NCBI GenBank assembly: GCA_018825305.1
Contig: JAHJEO010000003.1
Location: forward strand, 117,931-181,930
From: Gammaproteobacteria bacterium
Lineage (GTDB): Bacteria > Pseudomonadota > Gammaproteobacteria > Burkholderiales > Rhodocyclaceae
Length of the DNA stretch: 64,000 nucleotides
Direction of reading: 5' to 3'
The translations under genes and the position numbers were made by a program. This document shows positions 52,277 through 60,203 of the stretch, in pieces. Numbering within the stretch: the first letter of the stretch is position 1; each line of letters begins with the position of its first letter. The notes below the pieces were generated by a model that did no database searches, was not told the DNA's origin, and worked only from the letters and a program-made list of their open reading frames with translations.

Positions 52277-53191
52277 ATGAGTATCTGTAATAGCCGTAAC
52301 GATCGAGAGCCAACGGCGTCCGTTCTGGCCGAAGATGAACGACAAGTCGCCCGGCAAATGCAGCGCCGCGACCGCAATGTCCTCCTGCTCTATGGCCTGT
52401 TCGGCTTTGTGGTGGTCGTGGTCGAGGAGGTGGCCGTCTTCCACTTCAATCTGGTGGAACACTTCGGCATGGCGCCGCTGCTCGGCCGGGGAATCATCTA
52501 CCTGTTGTTGACTACGGCGCTTTGGGCCGTCCTGCTGCGGGCCAATCGACGCCTGGTATGCAGACTGATGCACGACAAGCAGGCCGGCTACGAATCGTTG
52601 CTGCTCGCTTACGACAAGGCCCTGGGCCTCAAGGATGCCTATACCGGCGGACATGGGCGCAGGGTGGCGTCCTATGCCCACAGGATCGCGAGTGCCATGG
52701 GGCTGTCGCAGGCGGAAGCTCATGCCGTCAGGGAAGCTGCCATGCTCCACGATATCGGCAAGATCGGCATTGCCGATGCCATCCTTACCAAACCGGGCAA
52801 GCTTAGCGCCGAGGAATTCGCTGCCATCCAGCAGCATCCAGTCAGGGGCGCCGAAATTGTCGAAGCCATTCCGCTGCTGAGCCGCCATGCCCCGGCCGTG
52901 CGCCATCACCACGAGCGTTTCGACGGCAGCGGCTATCCCGCCGGACTGCGAGGCCACGACATCCCGCGGGCGGCTCGCATCATCGCGGTGGCGGATGTGC
53001 TCGACGCGCTGAGCAGCGACCGCAGCTATCGCGAGGCGACGCCCATTGAGACCGCCGTGGCCGAAATCGGCAAGGCCGCGGGCAGGCATTTCGACCCCGA
53101 AATTGTCGGCGTGATAAGCAGCGCGGCTTTCCTGCACGAACTGCAAAACATGCCGACAGAAAAACCAGCAACGCGCAACGCCAGGAGATGA
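52277..53191 (+). CDS. HD-GYP c-di-GMP phosphodiesterase
   Basis: A 304-aa protein with two N-terminal membrane helices (about 38-80) and an HD-GYP domain: HGRRVASYAHRIA, HDIGKIGI, HHERFDGSGYPAGLRG. All metal-binding motifs are present, so it should hydrolyse c-di-GMP. The ATG at 52277 was chosen; a TTG six codons upstream is possible. The stop overlaps the next ATG. Confidence 0.9.
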   Translation: MSICNSRNDREPTASVLAEDERQVARQMQRRDRNVLLLYGLFGFVVVVVEEVAVFHFNLVEHFGMAPLLGRGIIYLLLTTALWAVLLRANRRLVCRLMHDKQAGYESLLLAYDKALGLKDAYTGGHGRRVASYAHRIASAMGLSQAEAHAVREAAMLHDIGKIGIADAILTKPGKLSAEEFAAIQQHPVRGAEIVEAIPLLSRHAPAVRHHHERFDGSGYPAGLRGHDIPRAARIIAVADVLDALSSDRSYREATPIETAVAEIGKAAGRHFDPEIVGVISSAAFLHELQNMPTEKPATRNARR

Positions 53192-53541
53192 AGATGAATG
53201 GATCCGGATATTTCAGATTGATTGCAATGGGCGTCGCCATGCTCGGGGCCGGCCTCGCCGTGGCGGAAGAGTCGCCGCCGGTCGCCGACCCGGCGCAAGG
53301 CAGCGTCCATCGCGAACAGATGCAGGAGCGCATTCGCTCCATGACGGCGGAGGAACAGCGGCTCATGCGCGAGACCAGCGTCGATGGTCGCGCCCGCTTC
53401 GAAAGCCGGCAGGCTGCTCAGGGCGAGAGTATGCGCGGGGGCGGCCGCGGAGGCGGCTACGGCCAGGGTTACGAGTCGCGCCGGGGAAATGGTGGTGGCG
53501 GTGGTCGCAACGGTGGTGGTGGCGGCCGCGGGCAGCATTGA
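53188..53541 (+). CDS. Small exported Gly/Arg-rich protein
   Basis: A 117-aa product with a signal peptide (about 1-26), a short helical part (HREQMQERIRSMTAEEQRLMRE) and a low-complexity tail of Gly with Arg, Asn and Tyr (about 85-117). Possibly cell-surface or RNA/polymer-binding; no family recognised. ATGA overlap with the HD-GYP gene. Confidence 0.65.
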   Translation: MKMNGSGYFRLIAMGVAMLGAGLAVAEESPPVADPAQGSVHREQMQERIRSMTAEEQRLMRETSVDGRARFESRQAAQGESMRGGGRGGGYGQGYESRRGNGGGGGRNGGGGGRGQH

Positions 53542-53544
53542 TCG

Positions 53545-54177
53545 ATGGAGGACATGATGATGAGCCTGAAGGAAGCTGATCACTTCGATCCCGAACGCCT
53601 GGCGAAGTGGCTGAAGGTCAGCCGCGAATACCTGTTTTCGCCACTGGCGGAGTCGCAACGCGAGGATGTCGTGGGCGAAGACTCGCACCACCCTGCAGCG
53701 GCAGGCGGCAGCCGGGGCGTGCTCCTGTCTTGGGCCGGTCGGGCGCTGTCGAATCTGTTGAAGCGCGCCGCGCAAGGCGAGGACGACGCGCTGAAGGCGC
53801 TCGAAAGCGCGTTCTATTCTCAGGTAACGCTGATCGCCAAGCATCCATCGGTTCCCAGGACGATCCTGGCCTGGTACGCACAGACCACGGATCCCCGCGT
53901 TCGCTCGCGCATCCACGGCGTCATCGGGCACCAGCAAAGACGCCTTTCCCGGCTGATCGGCCGGGCAATCCGGCAGGGGCTGGTGAAATCGAGTGTCGAC
54001 GCGCAAGCGACTGCCGGTGTTCTTGTCGGAATGATCCAGGGCCTGGCGCTGAGAATGACGGCAGGCATCAGCCGGCCCGAGATGTTGTTGCGGGAGGCGG
54101 CGATAGTGTTTCCCGTCTATCTCGAGGGCATTCGCGCCGCGCAGGCGTCGGCCTGTTCCGCGGAGGTGACGACATGA
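53545..54177 (+). CDS. TetR C-terminal-domain-like protein without an HTH
   Basis: A 210-aa protein. Residues about 85-200 (FYSQVTLIAKHPSVPRTIL...GVLVGMIQGLALRM...AAIVFPVYLEGIRAA) parallel the ligand domain of the TetR regulator encoded at 46702, position by position. The N-terminus (DPERLAKWLKVSREYLFSP) does not look like a TetR HTH. It may be a ligand-binding or anti-regulator protein, or a decayed regulator. It overlaps the cytochrome c'-like gene (ATGA). Confidence 0.65.
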   Translation: MEDMMMSLKEADHFDPERLAKWLKVSREYLFSPLAESQREDVVGEDSHHPAAAGGSRGVLLSWAGRALSNLLKRAAQGEDDALKALESAFYSQVTLIAKHPSVPRTILAWYAQTTDPRVRSRIHGVIGHQQRRLSRLIGRAIRQGLVKSSVDAQATAGVLVGMIQGLALRMTAGISRPEMLLREAAIVFPVYLEGIRAAQASACSAEVTT

Positions 54178-54650
54178 GACTTTCATCGATGGCGACGCCG
54201 CCGAGCCGCCGGCGCCCCGTGCCGTGGCCGTGGGCGATCGCGCTGGCTTGCGCGGTCCTGCCCGTCACCAGCCCGGCGGCGGAGCCGCTGGCCCTGCAGG
54301 GCATCATGAAGGACATGGGCCGAAACATGCAGGCCATCGTCGATGGCCTGTCGCGGGAGGACTACGCGGCGGTGGAAAAGGCGTCGCTGGCGATAGCTGA
54401 TCATCCGCAGCCGCCGCTCGGCGAAAAGCTGCGCATCATGAGCTTCGTCGGCGGCAACGCGCCACGTTTCAAGGCCTTCGACGGTGAAACCCACGACAAC
54501 GCAATGGCGCTGGCCAGGGCGGCGAAAAGCGGCAACGGGGGAGACTCCATCGCGGCCTTCCACAAGATTCAGTCATCCTGCCTCGCCTGTCACCAGACTT
54601 TCCGCAAGCCGTTTCAGGAGCATTTCTACGGCAAGGCGGAGGTCCGCTGA
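54174..54650 (+). CDS. Cytochrome c'-like (class II) protein
   Basis: A 158-aa exported protein with a signal peptide (about 1-36) and a four-helix body ending in heme motif CLACH near the C-terminus (SSCLACHQTFRKPFQEHF), the hallmark of class II cytochromes c. Such proteins bind NO or buffer electrons in denitrifiers. CGGAGG precedes the ATG. Its first 45 mature-region codons are duplicated in the gene at 56082. Confidence 0.85.
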   Translation: MRLSSMATPPSRRRPVPWPWAIALACAVLPVTSPAAEPLALQGIMKDMGRNMQAIVDGLSREDYAAVEKASLAIADHPQPPLGEKLRIMSFVGGNAPRFKAFDGETHDNAMALARAAKSGNGGDSIAAFHKIQSSCLACHQTFRKPFQEHFYGKAEVR

Positions 54651-54682
54651 CGACGCGCGGCAATATCTGCTGCGGACGCGCC

Positions 54683-56032
54683 ATGTTCAAGTGGTTCGGC
54701 ATATTGGCTATTGGCGCTGTTCTGGCCGGTTGCGCGACGACGCGACCGCCGGCGCACCAGCAGTTGCAGCCGTTGCCGGCCGTCGGGCAGGGAGCAACCG
54801 AGTACCGACTGCCCCGTCTGGCCCCGAAGAACGGCAACAGCGACAGCCTCGCCGTCATCCTGAGCTTTTCAGGCGGCGGCACCCGCGCCGCCGCCCTTGC
54901 CCATGGCGTACTGAAGGAATTGAAGAAAACCGAGGTCCTCTGGAACGGCGCGTCGACCACGTTGCTCGATGAAGTAGACGTCGTCGCCGGTGTGTCCGGC
55001 GGCAGTATTGCGGCAGCCTATTTCGCAGCCTTCGGCGACGAGATATTCCGGAGTTTCGAGGCGGGGTTCCTCAAGTCCGATTTTCAGGGGCAACTGCTGG
55101 CCAGCGCGCGCAGCCCCGCCAATGCTTACCGCTTGAGTTCGCCTTGGTTCGGTCGCGGTCATCTGCTCGCCGAACGCCTCGACGCCACCCTGTTCCAGGG
55201 CATCACCTATGGCGATCTCGGCGCGCGCGGCAGCCGGCCGTTTCTGCTGGTCACCGCAACGGACCTCACTCGCGGGACCGGTTTCGAGTTCTCGCAGGAG
55301 CAGTTCGACCTGCTCTGTTCCCGTCTCGATGGGGTGCCGCTGGCGCTTGCGGTGGCCGCATCCAGCGCCGTCCCGATCGTGATGAGCCCGATCACGATCC
55401 GCAACGCCGCCGGCGAATGTGCCGCGCCACGCCCGAGGGACGTGAGTCCCCGGCTCGCGGCGGCGGCGTCGTACCTGGACGCGGAACAGCGCCCGTTCAT
55501 CCACCTGGTCGACGGCGGGCTGGCGGATAACCTGGCGGTGCGCGGCATTGTCGACGCCATCGCGCACGCCGCGGGTATGGCCGGGCAGCTGGAGACGAGT
55601 GGCCTGCGCGGGATACGCAAGCTGGTCATCGTCAGCGTAAATGCGGAGCAGGGGCTCAATGACGTCCTCGACCGCAGCGACAAGGTGCCGACGATCGCCG
55701 AGGTCGTCGATGCCATCTCGTCGGCGACGCTCGCGCGGCGTTCGGGCGAGGCGCGGGCGATTCTCGCGGACGGCGCGGTGCGCTGGCCCGAGGAATTGCG
55801 CGCCGCGGGGCGCGCCGGCAGTCCATTGCTGGATCCGTCCGTCGAACTGTATGTCATCGAGGTCGGTCTGCGCGACCACCCCGAGCCGAAGCTGCGGCAG
55901 AAGCTTCTGGCCATTCCGACGTCCTTCTCGTTGCCTGACGACGATGTGGACAAGCTGATCGCTGCCGGCGGGAGGCTGCTGCGCGAGTCGGCCGAGTTCG
56001 AGCGGTTGCGGCGTGACCTTGCCGCGCCGTGA
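54683..56032 (+). CDS. Patatin-like phospholipase lipoprotein
   Basis: A 449-aa lipoprotein (lipobox LAGC, Cys17) with patatin motifs: oxyanion loop FSGGGTRA (62-69), nucleophile GVSGG (Ser105) and DGGLADN with the catalytic Asp. The dyad is complete, so it should be an active lipid acyl hydrolase facing the periplasm. It lies between the cytochrome c'-like gene and its partial duplicate. Confidence 0.92.
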   Translation: MFKWFGILAIGAVLAGCATTRPPAHQQLQPLPAVGQGATEYRLPRLAPKNGNSDSLAVILSFSGGGTRAAALAHGVLKELKKTEVLWNGASTTLLDEVDVVAGVSGGSIAAAYFAAFGDEIFRSFEAGFLKSDFQGQLLASARSPANAYRLSSPWFGRGHLLAERLDATLFQGITYGDLGARGSRPFLLVTATDLTRGTGFEFSQEQFDLLCSRLDGVPLALAVAASSAVPIVMSPITIRNAAGECAAPRPRDVSPRLAAAASYLDAEQRPFIHLVDGGLADNLAVRGIVDAIAHAAGMAGQLETSGLRGIRKLVIVSVNAEQGLNDVLDRSDKVPTIAEVVDAISSATLARRSGEARAILADGAVRWPEELRAAGRAGSPLLDPSVELYVIEVGLRDHPEPKLRQKLLAIPTSFSLPDDDVDKLIAAGGRLLRESAEFERLRRDLAAP

Positions 56033-56081
56033 CAGGCCGAAGCAGCGGCAACGAGGTCGAGAAATCGAAATGGAGGCGCAA

Positions 56082-56870
56082 ATGAACATGCGGCGGATCC
56101 GACAGATGGCGCTGGCCTGCGCGGTGCTGCCGGTCACCAGCCTGGCGGCGGAGCCGCTGACCCTGCAGGGCATCATGCAGGACATTGGCCGGAGCATGCA
56201 GGCGATCTTCGATGGCCCGTCGCGCGAGGACGACGCGCAGATAGAAAGGGCGGTACCGGCGAATCAGAAAATCCAGAAACCTGCGCTGCAGACTGGGGAC
56301 AACTGGACCTACCGGCGCGTCGACCTCTGGCGAAACACCGAGATCGAACGCTTTCGCCAGGACATGCTCGGCGGCGTCGGCGACCACCTGACGGTGCTGT
56401 GGACGATAACGGCCGGGGCCGATGAGCGGCGTCGTGGCAGTGTCACGCGCGAATATCTGGACGGGGCGACGCTGTCCTTCTTCGATCCGAAGGCGAACGG
56501 CCGCCACATCCCGCTGCTGTTTCCGCTATACCCCGGCAAGCGCTGGAGCTTCCGCTACAACTACCCCATGGCCGGCGGCATCGGCAGCCTCAAAATCGAG
56601 CAGACGGCTGTGGTGGACGGCTGGGAGAACGTCCGCGTTGCCGCCGGCACGTTTCGCGCCCTCAAGGTGGTGCACACCGGCCGTTACTTGGCCAGTGAGC
56701 AGATGTACAGCTGGAGCGGCGCCATCCACGAGACCTACTGGTATGCGCCCGACGCCAAGCGGGTGGTCCGCATGGAGTACCGCGACACCACCGGGAGCGG
56801 CTCCAAATGGGATCACTGGCGCGACGAACTCGTCGATCTAACCGTAACGCAACCCTTGCAAAGGAAATGA
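56082..56870 (+). CDS. Chimeric exported protein: duplicated cytochrome c' N-terminus fused to an unknown beta domain
   Basis: A 262-aa protein. The signal peptide and first helix (LACAVLPVTSLAAEPLTLQG and onward to SRED) repeat those of the cytochrome c'-like gene at 54174 at protein and DNA level. The rest (about 60-262) is beta-rich with AAGTFRALKVVHTGRY and TYWYAPDAKRVVRMEY, as in many exported DUF3108-like proteins, and has no heme motif. GGAGG before the ATG. The gene overlaps the next by a few bases if the first ATG there is used. Confidence 0.75.
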   Translation: MNMRRIRQMALACAVLPVTSLAAEPLTLQGIMQDIGRSMQAIFDGPSREDDAQIERAVPANQKIQKPALQTGDNWTYRRVDLWRNTEIERFRQDMLGGVGDHLTVLWTITAGADERRRGSVTREYLDGATLSFFDPKANGRHIPLLFPLYPGKRWSFRYNYPMAGGIGSLKIEQTAVVDGWENVRVAAGTFRALKVVHTGRYLASEQMYSWSGAIHETYWYAPDAKRVVRMEYRDTTGSGSKWDHWRDELVDLTVTQPLQRK

Positions 56871-56872
56871 CC

Positions 56873-57460
56873 ATGCGCACGATGCTGCTGCTGTTCCTCG
56901 CTTCTTTGTCATTCACTACCGCGGCCCAGACCGACCCCTGGAGCGAATCCTACCGGCTGGAGTCCATCGGCAAGCCGCTCGACGCGGCGCTGAAAATCGA
57001 GAGCCAGCTTCGCGACAACGAGTTCGCCCAGTTGCGCCATGCCTGGTTGCTCTATGTGGGCGGACGCTTCGCGGAATCGGCCGCTGGCTATCGTCGCGCC
57101 CAGCAGATGAACCCGGGCTCGCTCGATGCGCTGCTGGGCCTGACCCTGCCGCTGATGGCCCAATGGAAATGGCAGGAGGCCGCCGAGGTGGCGCGCGCGG
57201 TGCAGCGGCAAGCGCCCGGCAATTACACCGCCGGCCTGCGGCTCGTCGTCATCTTCGAGGCCCTGAAGCAGTGGAGCGCCATGGCCGAGGAAGCGGCCCA
57301 GCTGGTCGAGCGCTATCCGTCGGACGCCACGGCCTGGGTCTACCTCGGGCGCGGCCAGGCCGCGGCGGGCAATGCCGGAAAGGCGGCGGAAGCCTATCGC
57401 CGCGTGCTGCAGATCGTCCCGGGTCACCGGGAGGCGACGGCCTACCTCGGCCGCAAATAG
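56873..57460 (+). CDS. Exported TPR protein, paralogue 1
   Basis: A 195-aa protein with a signal peptide (about 1-18) and about four to five TPR units. It starts DPWSESYRLESIGK after the signal and contains RYPSDATAWVYLGRGQAA. The protein at 62426 shows the same plan (SPWQKSYRLEAAGR, RYPSDATVWVYLARAHAW), so the two are paralogues flanking the same gene set. AAGGA supports the second of two close ATGs. Confidence 0.82.
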   Translation: MRTMLLLFLASLSFTTAAQTDPWSESYRLESIGKPLDAALKIESQLRDNEFAQLRHAWLLYVGGRFAESAAGYRRAQQMNPGSLDALLGLTLPLMAQWKWQEAAEVARAVQRQAPGNYTAGLRLVVIFEALKQWSAMAEEAAQLVERYPSDATAWVYLGRGQAAAGNAGKAAEAYRRVLQIVPGHREATAYLGRK

Positions 57461-57461
57461 C

Positions 57462-57761
57462 ATGAATACAGCCAACTCTGCCGTTGCGCGAGACGATACG
57501 CCACGCGCGGCGCAATTCCCCGCGCCCGAGATCATCGGCCGCCTGGCCGTGTCCACCAGCGGCTTCGTCTTCGACCCGGTGTCCGGCGCCAGCTTCAGCG
57601 TCAATGCCTCCGGGCTGGCGGTGCTGCGCGCCATCCAGGCCGGCGCCACCGACATGGCGACCATCGTGCACGCGCTCGGCGTCGAGTTCGACGCCGCGCC
57701 CGCCGTGCTCGAACGCGATGTGATGGAGTTCGCCGGCCGCCTGCGCAAGGCGTTTCGATGA
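57462..57761 (+). CDS. PqqD-like RiPP recognition element protein
   Basis: A 99-aa protein whose residues 30-95 fit the PqqD/RRE fold: VSTSGFVFDPVSGASFSVNASG, then helices ending in VLERDVMEFAGRLRKAF. Free-standing RREs bind leader peptides with YxxPxL-type motifs and present them to modifying enzymes. It overlaps the ATP-grasp gene by 4 bp. The likely leader is on the decarboxylase two genes downstream (W9-P12-L14). Confidence 0.82.
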   Translation: MNTANSAVARDDTPRAAQFPAPEIIGRLAVSTSGFVFDPVSGASFSVNASGLAVLRAIQAGATDMATIVHALGVEFDAAPAVLERDVMEFAGRLRKAFR

Positions 57762-58816
57762 AGCGACGACCCGTCACGGTGGCCGTCACCGGCATGAACG
57801 CCCGTCCCGACAATCCCGGGCCGGGGCTGGCGGTGGCGCGCTGCCTCAAGGAATCCCGGCAGTTCGACGCTCGCGTGCTGGGGCTGTCCTACGACGCCCT
57901 CGATCCCGGCCTCTACCTGCCGCAGTGGAGCGACGCGAGCCATCTTCTGCCTTACCCCTCGTCCGGGGAAGAGAGCTTCATGGAACGCCTGGCCGGACTG
58001 CACGAGGCCAGCGGCTTCGACGTGCTGCTGCCCTGCCTCGATGCGGAACTGCCGACGCTATCGCGGCTGGTCCCCTGGCTCGATAAATTGGGCGTGGCGA
58101 CGATGCTGCCGACGGCGGAACAGATTCGACTGCGTTCCAAGGACAGGCTGAACGAGCTGGCGGACGAGGCGAAGATCGATTGTCCGGAAACGAAGAGCGT
58201 GTTCCGCGAGGACTTTTTTCGCACGGCGACCGATGAAGGTTTCGACTACCCGCTGGTGATCAAGGGCTTGTTCTACGACGCCAAGATCACCCACACGCAG
58301 GACGAGGCCGTCGCCGCCTTCCGCCGCATCGCCGGCGAATGGGGCCTGCCGGTGCTGGTGCAGAAATTCGCCGCCGGCGAGGAGATCAACCTCACCGGCA
58401 TCGGTGACGGCGCGGGCCGCCTGATCGGCGCCGTGATGATGAAAAAACGCGCGCTGACCGACAAGGGCAAGGCCTGGGCCGGCATCTCGATCCACGACGA
58501 GGCCCTGCTCGCCGCCGCCCGCCGCCTGGTCGCGGCCACGCGCTGGCGCGGTCCACTGGAAGTTGAAGTAATGCGCGGCGCGGACGGGCGCTTCTCGCTG
58601 ATCGAAATCAACCCGCGCTTTCCCGCCTGGATCTATCTCTCGGTCGGCATCGGCCAGAACCTGCCGGAAACGCTGGTGCGGCTCGCCATGGGCGAGAAGG
58701 TCGCCGAACTGCCACCGGCGCCCGCCGGCATCCTATTTATCCGTTATGCCCAGGAAGTCATCGTGCCGCTATCCGATTTCGAGGCTGTGGTGACCACCGG
58801 AGGACTCCATGTCTAA
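57758..58816 (+). CDS. ATP-grasp ligase-like enzyme
   Basis: A 352-aa protein with an N-terminal pre-ATP-grasp domain (VTGMNARPDNPGPGLAVARCL) and an ATP-grasp fold (DYPLVIKGLFYDAKI, VLVQKFAAGEEINLTGIG, LEVEVMRGADGRFSLIEINPRFPAW). The metal-binding EINPR motif is intact, so it should be an active ATP-dependent carboxylate ligase. Substrate unknown; carbamoyl-phosphate-synthase-like enzymes of this kind often join amino acids to carriers or peptides. It overlaps the decarboxylase gene by 8 bp. Confidence 0.85.
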   Translation: MKRRPVTVAVTGMNARPDNPGPGLAVARCLKESRQFDARVLGLSYDALDPGLYLPQWSDASHLLPYPSSGEESFMERLAGLHEASGFDVLLPCLDAELPTLSRLVPWLDKLGVATMLPTAEQIRLRSKDRLNELADEAKIDCPETKSVFREDFFRTATDEGFDYPLVIKGLFYDAKITHTQDEAVAAFRRIAGEWGLPVLVQKFAAGEEINLTGIGDGAGRLIGAVMMKKRALTDKGKAWAGISIHDEALLAAARRLVAATRWRGPLEVEVMRGADGRFSLIEINPRFPAWIYLSVGIGQNLPETLVRLAMGEKVAELPPAPAGILFIRYAQEVIVPLSDFEAVVTTGGLHV

Positions 58817-60203
58817 GACAAAGAAAAAACCCTGGGTCGCCCCGACGCTGAGCGCGCACGGCGGCGGCCTCAACAAGTTCGGCGCCACGCGCCGCAACCT
58901 GGTCACCGAGCGCATCGGTGGCATTCCGGTGGACGAACTGACCAAGCGTTTCGGCTCGCCGCTGTTCGTTGTCGAGGAACGCCGGCTGCGGGACAACGCG
59001 CGGCGGCTGAAAAGCGCCTTCGCCTACCGCTGGCCCAGGGTCATCCACGCCTGGTCTTACAAGACAAATTATCTCGGTGCGGTGTGCAACGCCCTGCACC
59101 AGGAGGGCTACATCGCCGAGGTAGTCTCCGCCTTCGAGTACGACAAGGCACGCGCGCTGGGCGTACCGGGCAAGGACATCATCTTCAATGGCCCGCACAA
59201 GCCGCGCGCCGCGCTGGAGCGGGCGGCGCGCGAGGGTGCGCGCATCCACCTCGACAACTTCGACGAGCTTTACCTGCTCGAAGACGTCGCGCGCGGCTTG
59301 AAGAAGACCGTGCCGGTGGCCATCCGCCTCAATTTCGACACCGGCTTCACCGATCCGTGGAGCCGTTTCGGCTTCAACCTCGAATCCGGCCAGGCCATGG
59401 ACTGTGCGCGACATGTGGCGGAGAGCGCGCATCTGAAGCTTGTCGGCCTGCATACCCACATCGGCACCTTCGTCACCGACGTCCGCGCCCACGCCGCCGC
59501 CGCGACCATCCTCTGCGGCTTCATGGACGCCGTCGAGGCGCAGACCGGCGCCGTCATCGACTATCTCGATCTCGGCGGTGGCTTCGCCTCGAAGAACGCG
59601 CTGCAAGGCGTCTACCTGCCGCCCGAGCAGGTCGTGCCCGCGCCCGAGCAATACGCCGAGGCGCTGTGCGACGCGCTGATGGCCGCCACGCGCGAACGCG
59701 AGGCGCGTGGCCGGCCGCAACCGACGCTGATCCTCGAGACCGGCCGCGCCGTGGTGGACGACGCCGAATCGCTGGTCGCCAGCGTCGTCGCCAACAAGCG
59801 CCTGCCCGATGGCCGCCGCGGCGTGGTGCTGGACGCCGGCATCAACGCGCTGTTCACCGCCTTCTGGTATCACCACGACGCACGGCCGACGCGCTGGCCC
59901 GACGGCATCGCCGAGGAAACCGTGCTCTACGGCCCGCTGTGCATGAACATCGACGTCATGCGCCAGAGCATCCAGCTGCCGCCGCTCGGCGTGGGCGACA
60001 AGCTGGTGTTCAGCCCGGTCGGCGCCTACAACAACACGCAGTGGATGCAGTTCATCGAATACCGTCCGGCGGTGACGATGGTCATGCGGGATGGGTCGGT
60101 GGAAGTGGTGCGCGAGCGGGAAGACCTCGCCTACGTCACCGCGCAGGAACGCCTGCCGGCAAGCCTGGCGCAGCCGTTCGAGAGTGCAGGGGGCACCGCA
60201 TGA
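58809..60203 (+). CDS. Type III PLP-dependent decarboxylase with RiPP-leader-like N-terminus
   Basis: A 464-aa LysA/ODC-like enzyme: PLP lysine in WSYKTNY (Lys85), HTHIGT, DLGGGFASK, ETGRAVVDD and the catalytic Cys in GPLCMNIDV are present. Residues 1-30 form an extra tail, KKPWVAPTLSAHGGGLNKFG, matching the lasso-leader pattern [YW]xxPxLxxHG. A PqqD-like RRE is encoded two genes upstream. The enzyme may be recruited by, or itself modified through, that RRE. Decarboxylation of an amino acid (free or bound) is inferred from the family. Confidence 0.88.
   Translation: MSKTKKKPWVAPTLSAHGGGLNKFGATRRNLVTERIGGIPVDELTKRFGSPLFVVEERRLRDNARRLKSAFAYRWPRVIHAWSYKTNYLGAVCNALHQEGYIAEVVSAFEYDKARALGVPGKDIIFNGPHKPRAALERAAREGARIHLDNFDELYLLEDVARGLKKTVPVAIRLNFDTGFTDPWSRFGFNLESGQAMDCARHVAESAHLKLVGLHTHIGTFVTDVRAHAAAATILCGFMDAVEAQTGAVIDYLDLGGGFASKNALQGVYLPPEQVVPAPEQYAEALCDALMAATREREARGRPQPTLILETGRAVVDDAESLVASVVANKRLPDGRRGVVLDAGINALFTAFWYHHDARPTRWPDGIAEETVLYGPLCMNIDVMRQSIQLPPLGVGDKLVFSPVGAYNNTQWMQFIEYRPAVTMVMRDGSVEVVREREDLAYVTAQERLPASLAQPFESAGGTA

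Noticed and set aside
53188-53541. Gly-rich tail as a CRISPR or tandem DNA repeat
   Set aside because: The repeats are irregular Gly/Arg/Asn codons with no spacer structure.
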